NCBI RefSeq assembly: GCF_007828725.1
Contig: NZ_VIUW01000003.1
Location: 62,001 to 126,000 of the forward strand
Direction of reading: 5' to 3'
DNA: 64,000 bases
Source: Marihabitans asiaticum
GTDB lineage: Bacteria; Actinomycetota; Actinomycetes; Actinomycetales; Dermatophilaceae
Shown here: piece by piece, positions 58,271 to 64,000 of the stretch
Position numbering within the stretch: position 1 is the first letter of the stretch
Layout: every line of letters starts with the position of its first letter
Program-made: the position numbers and the translations under genes
The notes under the pieces: model-generated
Database searches by the model: none
The model's input: the letters and a program-made list of their open reading frames with translations, nothing else
Told to the model about the DNA's origin: nothing

Positions 58271-59653
58271 TCAGACCAGCTCCGCGCCCTTGGTCAGGAC
58301 CGCGCGCAGCCGCTGCTCGATGTCGTCGAACTCGGCCGGGCCGATGGTCAGCGGAGGGCTGAGCTGGATGACCGGGTCGCCCCGGTCGTCGGCGCGGCAG
58401 TACAGACCCGCGTCGTAGAGCGCCTTGGAGAGGAAGCCGCGCAGCAGTCGCTCGGACTCCTCGTCGGTGAAGGTCTCCTTGGTCTCCTTGTCCTTGACCA
58501 GCTCGATCCCGTAGAAGTAGCCCTCGCCGCGCACGTCCCCGACGATCGGCAGGTCGAGGAGGCGCTCCAGCGCGGCTCGGAAGCGCGGGGCGTTCTCCTG
58601 CACGTGGGGGATGATCCCTTCGCGCTCGAAGATGTCAAGGTTGGCCATCGCGGCCGCCGCGGCCACCGGGTGACCACCGAAGGTATAGCCGTGCGCGAAG
58701 GACGCGGTCCCGCTCTTGAACGGCTCGAAGAGGGCGTCGCTGGCGATCATCGCGCCCATCGGGGCGTAGCCGGAGGTCAACCCCTTCGCGCAGGTGATGA
58801 TGTCGGGCTGGTACCCCATCGCCTGCGAGCCGAACATGTCGCCGACCCGGCCGAAGGCGCAGATCACCTCGTCGCTCACGAGGAGCACGTCGTGCTCGTC
58901 GCAGATCTCGCGCACCCGGTCGAAGTAACCCGGCGGTGGCGGGAAGCAGCCGCCGGCGTTCTGCACCGGCTCGAGGAAGACGGCGGCGACGGTGTCCGGG
59001 CCCTCCATCTCGATCGCGGCCTCGATCTGGTCGGCCGCCCAGCGGCCGAACGCCTTCTCGTCGGTGTCGAAGGGGGCGGGAGCCCGGTAGAAGTTGGTGT
59101 TGGGGACCTTGTGCGCGCCCGGGACGAGGGGCTCGAACATCTCCTTCAGCGGGGGTAGCCCGGTGATCGAGAGCGCGCCCTGCGGCGTGCCGTGGTAGGC
59201 GATGGCGCGGGAGATGACCTTGTGCTTGCCGGGCTTGCCGGTCAGCTTGAAGTACTGCTTGGCCAGCTTCCACGCCGACTCGACGGACTCGCCGCCGCCG
59301 CTGGTGAAGAAGACCCGGTTCAGCTCCCCGGGGGCGAGGCTGGCCACCCGCTCGGCGAGGTCGACCGCCATCGGGTGGGCGTAGGACCAGAGTGGGAAGT
59401 AGGCGAGCTGCCCGGCCTGCTTGGCCATCGCCTCGGCGATCTCGGTGCGACCGTGCCCGACCTGGTTGACGAAGAGACCGGCCAGGCCGTCGATGTACTC
59501 CTTGCCCTGCTCGTCGTAGACGTGGTGGCCCTCGCCCCGCACGATCATCGGGACCTGGCCGCCGTCCTCGTAGAGGGAGTGCCGGGCGAAGTGCTGCCAG
59601 AGGTGGTCGCGCGCGGCGGCCTGGCGGTCGGTACCGGCTGGGGTGGTGCTCAT
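58271..59653 (-). CDS. Class III aminotransferase (putrescine/omega-amino acid type)
   Basis: A 460-residue PLP enzyme. Lys290 in CAKGLTSGYAPMGA is the Schiff-base lysine, VSDEVICAFGRVGDMFGSQ binds the pyridine ring, and FFTSGGGESVESAWKLA the phosphate. This group moves the terminal amino group of putrescine, GABA or beta-alanine to pyruvate or another keto acid. Context favours a polyamine-derived substrate. ATG 59653 follows GAGAGAAGAGC on the minus strand. Confidence 0.88.
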   Translation of the reverse strand: MSTTPAGTDRQAAARDHLWQHFARHSLYEDGGQVPMIVRGEGHHVYDEQGKEYIDGLAGLFVNQVGHGRTEIAEAMAKQAGQLAYFPLWSYAHPMAVDLAERVASLAPGELNRVFFTSGGGESVESAWKLAKQYFKLTGKPGKHKVISRAIAYHGTPQGALSITGLPPLKEMFEPLVPGAHKVPNTNFYRAPAPFDTDEKAFGRWAADQIEAAIEMEGPDTVAAVFLEPVQNAGGCFPPPPGYFDRVREICDEHDVLLVSDEVICAFGRVGDMFGSQAMGYQPDIITCAKGLTSGYAPMGAMIASDALFEPFKSGTASFAHGYTFGGHPVAAAAAMANLDIFEREGIIPHVQENAPRFRAALERLLDLPIVGDVRGEGYFYGIELVKDKETKETFTDEESERLLRGFLSKALYDAGLYCRADDRGDPVIQLSPPLTIGPAEFDDIEQRLRAVLTKGAELV

Positions 59654-59708
59654 GAGTGCTCTTCTCTCTCGTGATCTGGCGGTCGGTCGGTGCGGCGGGT
59701 CGGGGCGC

Positions 59709-60185
59709 TCAGCGGGTGCCCCACCCGAAGTGCTGCTTGTCCAGGCGGAGGTAGACGAAGGTCTCGGTGGTCCGCACGCCGGCCAGGGACCGGATGCGTG
59801 AGGTGACGAGGTCGAGCAGGTGGTCGTCGTCCTCGCAGAGGATCTCGACGAGCAGGTCGAAGCGGCCGGCGGTGGTCACCGCGTAGATGACCTCGGGCAT
59901 CGCGGTGACCACCTCGGAGACCGGCGCGATGTCGCCCTCGACGGTCAGGCCGATCATCGCCTGGCGGGTGAAGCCGACCTGGAGCGGGTCGGTCACCGCG
60001 ACGATCTGCATCACCCCGGAGTCGAGCAGCCGCTGCACGCGCTGACGCACCGCGGCCTCGGAGAGGCCGACGTCCTTGGCCAACGCCGCGTAGGACTGGC
60101 GCCCGTCGACCTGGAGCAGCTCGATGAGCCGCTTGCTCACCTCGTCCAGGCGCGCGCCGCTCCGGCTGCTCGATACGTCGGTCAT
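59709..60185 (-). CDS. Lrp/AsnC-family transcriptional regulator
   Basis: A 158-residue regulator. The N-terminal helix-turn-helix is [43 protein letters not shown], and the C-terminal RAM ligand domain runs to [14 protein letters not shown]. It is transcribed away from the aldehyde dehydrogenase gene and before the aminotransferase and oxidase genes, with palindromes in the shared gap; local control of polyamine use is the natural reading. Confidence 0.93.
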   Translation of the reverse strand: MTDVSSSRSGARLDEVSKRLIELLQVDGRQSYAALAKDVGLSEAAVRQRVQRLLDSGVMQIVAVTDPLQVGFTRQAMIGLTVEGDIAPVSEVVTAMPEVIYAVTTAGRFDLLVEILCEDDDHLLDLVTSRIRSLAGVRTTETFVYLRLDKQHFGWGTR

Positions 60186-60227
60186 GGAGCCATGGTGCTC
60201 CGGAACGTCCCGCTAGGCAAGCGCTCG

Positions 60228-60300
60228 GCGACGGTATCCGTCGCAGATCGACCGATCGGCGACCGTTTCCGACATTTCTTCGCGGTAGGCCTGTCGGAAC
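60228..60300. promoter_or_regulatory. Candidate operators in the divergent polyamine promoter region
   Basis: GCGACGGTATCCGTCGC (60228-60244) is a perfect 7-bp-arm palindrome with a three-base centre, the size of an Lrp-type site. About 20 bases on, GTTTCCGAC and GTCGGAAC (near 60265-60301) form a second, spaced inverted repeat. A TATTGT element near 60317-60322 may be the -10 box of the aldehyde dehydrogenase gene. Confidence 0.5.
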
Positions 60301-60358
60301 GGGTAGATCCGGGCGTATTGTCTGGCTCACACCCGACCCACGAGGAAGGAACCCCGAA

Positions 60359-61804
60359 GTGACTGACCCCCGCACGCTGCAGAACTTCATCGGCGGCGAG
60401 TACGTCGACTCCCAAGGCGATGCGTCCCAGGACGTCGTCGACCCGGCCACCGCCCAGGTGGTGGCCCATAGCCCGGTAAGCACCCAGGCCGACGTCGACG
60501 CCGCCTACTCCTCGGCTCAGGAGGGCTTCGCGGAGTGGGGCCAGATGATCCCCGGCGAGCGGCAGGCTGCGCTGCTGAAGTTCGCCGACGCGCTCGAGTC
60601 CCGCTCCGAGGAGCTGATCGACCTCGAGGCGCGGAACTGCGGCAAGCCCCGGGCCCTCGTCGAGAGCGAGGAGGTGCCGGTGATGGTCGACCAGCTGCGC
60701 TTCTTCGCCGGCGCCGCGCGGATCCTCGAGGGACGCGCCGCCGGGGAGTACATGAAGGGCTTCACCTCGTGGATCCGCCGCGAGCCGATCGGCGTCGTCG
60801 GTCAGGTCACGCCGTGGAACTACCCGATGATGATGGCGATGTGGAAGATCGCGCCCGCGCTCGCGGCGGGCAACTCGATCGTCCTCAAGCCGAGCGACAC
60901 CACCCCGATGAGCACCCTGCTCATGGCCGAGATCGCCGCCGAGTTCCTGCCCAAGGGCACCTTCAACGTCGTCACCGGCGACCGGGACACCGGCCGGATG
61001 GTCGTCGAGCACTCGGTGCCCGAGCTGGTCGCCATCACCGGCTCGGTCCGTGCCGGTGTCGAGGTCGCCAAGTCCGCGGCGCTGGACCTCAAGCGCACCC
61101 ACCTCGAGCTCGGCGGCAAGGCCCCGGTCATCGTCTTCGACGACGCCGACATCGAGGCCGCCGTCCAGGGCATCGGCGAGGCCGGCTACTTCAACGCCGG
61201 ACAGGACTGCACCGCCGCGACCCGCGTGCTCTGCGCCCCCGGCATCCACGACGACTTCGTCGCCGCGCTGGCCGAGTTCGCCAAGAACGACGCGGTCCTC
61301 GGGATGCAGGACAACGCCGACGCCCTCCTCGGGCCGGTGAACAACAAGAACCAGCTGGAGAAGGTCCTCGGCCACCTCGAGCGCCTCCCCGAGCACGCGA
61401 GCGTCGCCGCCGGCGGTGGCCGCGCCGAGGAGATGGGCGAGGGCTTCTTCGTCCAGCCGACGGTCATCTCCGGGCTGCGCCAGGACGACGAGCCGGTGCA
61501 GGAGGAGATCTTCGGGCCGGTCATCACCGTCCAGCAGTTCTCCGACGAGGCCGAGGCCATCCGCTGGGGCAACGACGTCAAGTACGGCCTGGCCTCCAGC
61601 GTGTGGACCAAGGACTTCGGCCGCGCGATGCGGGTCAGCAAGGCCCTCGACTTCGGCTGCGTCTGGATCAACTGCCACATCCCGCTCGTGGCCGAGATGC
61701 CGCACGGCGGCTTCAAGCACTCCGGCCACGGCAAGGACCTCTCCATGTACGGCATGGAGGACTACACCCGGATCAAGCACGTCATGGCCAACATCGAGAG
61801 CTGA
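60359..61804 (+). CDS. Aldehyde dehydrogenase (gamma-aminobutyraldehyde type)
   Basis: A 481-residue NAD(P)-dependent enzyme. Glu250 in LELGGKAP and nucleophile Cys284 in NAGQDCTA are the catalytic pair; [24 protein letters not shown] is the cofactor-side signature. Together with the neighbouring polyamine genes it would oxidise 4-aminobutyraldehyde to GABA. GTG 60359 lies behind ACGAGGAAGGAACC, a strong ribosome-binding site. Confidence 0.9.
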   Translation: MTDPRTLQNFIGGEYVDSQGDASQDVVDPATAQVVAHSPVSTQADVDAAYSSAQEGFAEWGQMIPGERQAALLKFADALESRSEELIDLEARNCGKPRALVESEEVPVMVDQLRFFAGAARILEGRAAGEYMKGFTSWIRREPIGVVGQVTPWNYPMMMAMWKIAPALAAGNSIVLKPSDTTPMSTLLMAEIAAEFLPKGTFNVVTGDRDTGRMVVEHSVPELVAITGSVRAGVEVAKSAALDLKRTHLELGGKAPVIVFDDADIEAAVQGIGEAGYFNAGQDCTAATRVLCAPGIHDDFVAALAEFAKNDAVLGMQDNADALLGPVNNKNQLEKVLGHLERLPEHASVAAGGGRAEEMGEGFFVQPTVISGLRQDDEPVQEEIFGPVITVQQFSDEAEAIRWGNDVKYGLASSVWTKDFGRAMRVSKALDFGCVWINCHIPLVAEMPHGGFKHSGHGKDLSMYGMEDYTRIKHVMANIES

Positions 61805-61836
61805 CCGACCGGTCGGTCCCGACGGCCCCAGCACGA

Positions 61837-61876
61837 CCCCCGGGCGAGGCGATCACCCCTTCGCCCTCGCCCGGGG
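61837..61876 (+). terminator. Hairpin between the dehydrogenase and potD-like genes, motif in the loop
   Basis: CCCCGGGCGAGG (61837-61848) pairs perfectly with its complement (61865-61876). The loop holds CCCCTTCG (61856-61863). It may reduce read-through between the dehydrogenase gene and the transporter genes. Confidence 0.55.
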
Positions 61877-61933
61877 CCGCACCACCCGAGCCCACCACCG
61901 CCCTGCAACGACGCACGAGAGCGAGCCGCGACG

Positions 61934-63175
61934 ATGCGCTCCCGCCCACCCCTGGACCCCGCCACCGCGGCGCTGATCCGCGCCGCCCGAGCGCCGCAGC
62001 GCGGCAGCTTCTCCCGCCGCAGCCTCCTCGCCGGAGGGGGCCTGGGTGCCTTCGCCGCGCTCGCCGGTTGCGCCCCGCCCGAGCCGCCGGCCGGTGGGGT
62101 GGCGCAGCTCGACCTGCCCGAGGACGTCTCCGAGCAGGAGAAGATCGTCCGGTGGGCCAACTGGACCGCCTACCTCGACTACGACGAGGACTCCAAGAGC
62201 TACCCGACGCTAGACGCCTTCGAGGAGAAGACGGGGATCAAGGCGACGTACAGCGAGGACGTCGACGACAACGACTCCTACTTCAACAAGGTCGCCCCGC
62301 AGCTGCGCGCCGGGCAGGACATCGGGCGCGACATCGTCACCTTCACCGACTGGATGGCGAACCGGATCATCCAGCAGCAGCTCGCCCAGCCGCTGGACAT
62401 GGTGCAGATGGGCAACGTCGCGCAGAACATGCTGCCCTCGCTGAAGGCCGTGCCCTTCGACCCGGGCCGGCAGTTCTCGGTGACCTGGCAGTCCGGCTTC
62501 GCCGGGATCGGCTACAACAAGAAGAAGGTCGGGCGGGAGCTGAAGACGCTCGAGGACCTATGGGCCGAGGACCTCAGGGGGCGGATCACCGTGCTCTCGG
62601 AGTTCCGCGACACCCTCGGGGTGATCATGCTCGAGCAGGGTGTCGACATCAACGGAGACATCACCACCGAGCAGTTCCAGGGCGCGGTGGACGAGGTCGA
62701 CCGGCGGATCTCCGACGGCTACATCCGCCGGGTCAAGGGCAACAGCTACCTCGAGGACCTCAAGAGCGGCAACGCCATCGCCGGGATCGTCTGGAGCGGT
62801 GACCTCTTCGTGCTGCGGGCCGAGACCGAGGACGACAGCTGGGAGTTCGTCATCCCCGAGTCCGGCGGGACGATGTGGAGCGACAACCTCATGGTGCCGA
62901 TGACCTCGACCCACAAGGACAACGCCGAGACCCTCATCGACTACTACTACGACCCGAAGGTCGCGGCCGAGGTGGCTGCCTGGGTCAACTACATCTGCCC
63001 GGTCGAGGGGGCGCAGAAGGCGATGGAGAAGATCGACCCCGACCTGGCCGAGTCGCCCTTCATCTTCCCGACCGAGGACTACCTCAGCGACAACAACATC
63101 CAGTTCTTCGCGGCGCTCGAGCCCGAGCAGGACGCGGAGTTCAGCGAGACCTGGCAGAGGGTGGTGGGCAACTGA
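61934..63175 (+). CDS. Polyamine ABC importer, substrate-binding lipoprotein (PotD-like)
   Basis: A 413-residue secreted protein. The signal carries a twin-arginine motif, SRRSLLAGGG (27-36), and a lipobox LAGC with Cys46, so export by Tat followed by lipidation is likely. The mature part has the PotD opening EKIVRWANWTAYLDYDEDSKSYPTLDAFEEKTGIKATYSEDV and the NSYLEDLKSGNAIAGIVWSGD hinge region. The stop shares one base with the ATPase ATG. Confidence 0.92.
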   Translation: MRSRPPLDPATAALIRAARAPQRGSFSRRSLLAGGGLGAFAALAGCAPPEPPAGGVAQLDLPEDVSEQEKIVRWANWTAYLDYDEDSKSYPTLDAFEEKTGIKATYSEDVDDNDSYFNKVAPQLRAGQDIGRDIVTFTDWMANRIIQQQLAQPLDMVQMGNVAQNMLPSLKAVPFDPGRQFSVTWQSGFAGIGYNKKKVGRELKTLEDLWAEDLRGRITVLSEFRDTLGVIMLEQGVDINGDITTEQFQGAVDEVDRRISDGYIRRVKGNSYLEDLKSGNAIAGIVWSGDLFVLRAETEDDSWEFVIPESGGTMWSDNLMVPMTSTHKDNAETLIDYYYDPKVAAEVAAWVNYICPVEGAQKAMEKIDPDLAESPFIFPTEDYLSDNNIQFFAALEPEQDAEFSETWQRVVGN

Positions 63176-64000
63176 TGGGCCTCTTCAGCAGCAGCAAGGG
63201 CGCGTTCCGCGGGGCGAAGGGGGATCTCGTCCTCGACGGCGTGCGCAAGACCTTCGGGGACTTCACCGCCGTCGACGGGATCGACCTGACCATCCCGAGA
63301 GGCTCCTTCTTCGCCCTCCTCGGACCGTCCGGGTGCGGCAAGACGACGACCCTGCGGATGATCGCCGGGCTCGAGCAGCCCACCGAGGGCCGGGTGATGA
63401 TCGGGCAGACCGACCTCACCGGGTCGCGACCCTACGAGCGCCCGGTCAACACCGTCTTCCAGAGCTATGCGCTCTTCCCGCACCTGAGCATCCGCGACAA
63501 CGTCGCCTTCGGCCCCAAGCGAAGGGGGGTGAGCGACGCTGCGGCGCAGGCCGACTCGGCGCTGGAGCTGGTGCAGATGGGTCACCTGGCCGGGCGCAAG
63601 CCGGCCCAGCTCTCCGGTGGTCAGCAGCAGCGGGTCGCCCTGGCACGCGCGATCGTCAACAACCCCGAGGTGCTGCTCCTCGACGAGCCGCTCGGCGCCC
63701 TGGACCTCAAGCTCCGGCGGGAGATGCAGGTCGAGCTCAAGCGGATCCAGGACGACGTGGGTCTGACCTTCGTCCACGTCACCCACGACCAGGAGGAGGC
63801 CATGACGATGGCCGACACGGTCGCGGTGATGAACCAGGGGCAGATCGAGCAGATCGGTCCGCCGGAGGCGCTCTACGACCTGCCGAAGACCCGCTTCGTC
63901 GCCGGCTTCCTCGGCAAGTCGAACATGGGCAAGGCCACGGTCGTGGGGCGTGAGGGCGACCAGGTGGTCGTCGAGTTCGCCGGGACCACCGCGACCGTAC
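63175..64000 (+). CDS. Polyamine ABC importer, ATPase (PotA-like), cut by window end
   Basis: Open to the window end, 275 codons visible. Walker A GPSGCGKTT (about 50-58), signature LSGGQQQRVALARAI, Walker B VLLLDEPLGALD and switch HVTHDQEEAMTM are all standard, and the TOBE-type C-terminal domain begins at GKSNMGKATVVG. It overlaps the binding-protein stop by one base. Two motif copies lie in it, one read as AKG and the other as KRRG, in different frames. Confidence 0.93.
   Translation, partial: MGLFSSSKGAFRGAKGDLVLDGVRKTFGDFTAVDGIDLTIPRGSFFALLGPSGCGKTTTLRMIAGLEQPTEGRVMIGQTDLTGSRPYERPVNTVFQSYALFPHLSIRDNVAFGPKRRGVSDAAAQADSALELVQMGHLAGRKPAQLSGGQQQRVALARAIVNNPEVLLLDEPLGALDLKLRREMQVELKRIQDDVGLTFVHVTHDQEEAMTMADTVAVMNQGQIEQIGPPEALYDLPKTRFVAGFLGKSNMGKATVVGREGDQVVVEFAGTTATV

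Overview
The window is a GC-rich (roughly 70% by eye) actinobacterial chromosome segment, read here as a member of the Micrococcales and probably the Intrasporangiaceae (Janibacter/Tetrasphaera-like). That placement is inferred from codon use, protein style and gene order, not from a search. Most of the window is the conserved actinobacterial core string: DUF177(end)-rpmF-rnc-mutM ... smc-ftsY ... ffh-rpsP-khpA-rimM-trmD-rplS-lepB-lepB-rnhB-DUF2469-yraN-comM-dprA-xerC ... rpsB-tsf-pyrH-frr-cdsA-rlmN. No rRNA, tRNA, CRISPR, prophage or insertion sequence was seen.

Accessory modules are set into this string. 1.9-6.6 kb: a Phd/VapC-type toxin-antitoxin pair, an FMN-dependent alpha-hydroxy-acid dehydrogenase, an OafA-like acyltransferase and acylphosphatase. 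11-16.7 kb: an M13 peptidase and a four-domain fused ABC exporter. 18.2-21.5 kb: tryptophan catabolism (dioxygenase, kynureninase, likely formamidase). 21.6-25.8 kb: the nitrogen module amt-glnK-glnD behind GlnR-like boxes. 42.2-48.5 kb: a PucR-type regulator divergent from a complete branched-chain-amino-acid-type ABC importer. 56.2-56.9 kb: a second PIN toxin-antitoxin pair. 56.9-64 kb: a polyamine module (FAD oxidase, class III aminotransferase, Lrp regulator, aldehyde dehydrogenase, PotD, PotA cut by the window end).

The signal no gene explains is a short word, CGAAGGGG (fuller form GCGAAGGGGG), found about 57 times by hand count on both strands with little strand bias, in genes in all reading frames and in intergenic hairpins. 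A base-composition estimate would predict about five. It forces rare codons (GAA, CTT), appears as inverted pairs or loops in several terminator-like hairpins, and ends every unit of a roughly 45 bp repeat present three times in tandem after xerC and once more, inverted, 33 kb away. Genome-wide words with these habits include DNA-uptake sequences and architecture motifs; the function here is unknown.

Other points: a TrmD-acetyltransferase fusion, long A/E/T-rich tails on ribosomal proteins S2 and S16, an ABC exporter with one degenerate ATP site, a set of TANNNT promoters 5-7 nt ahead of start codons (leaderless genes), and candidate operators before the kyn, amt, liv, polyamine and toxin-antitoxin genes.
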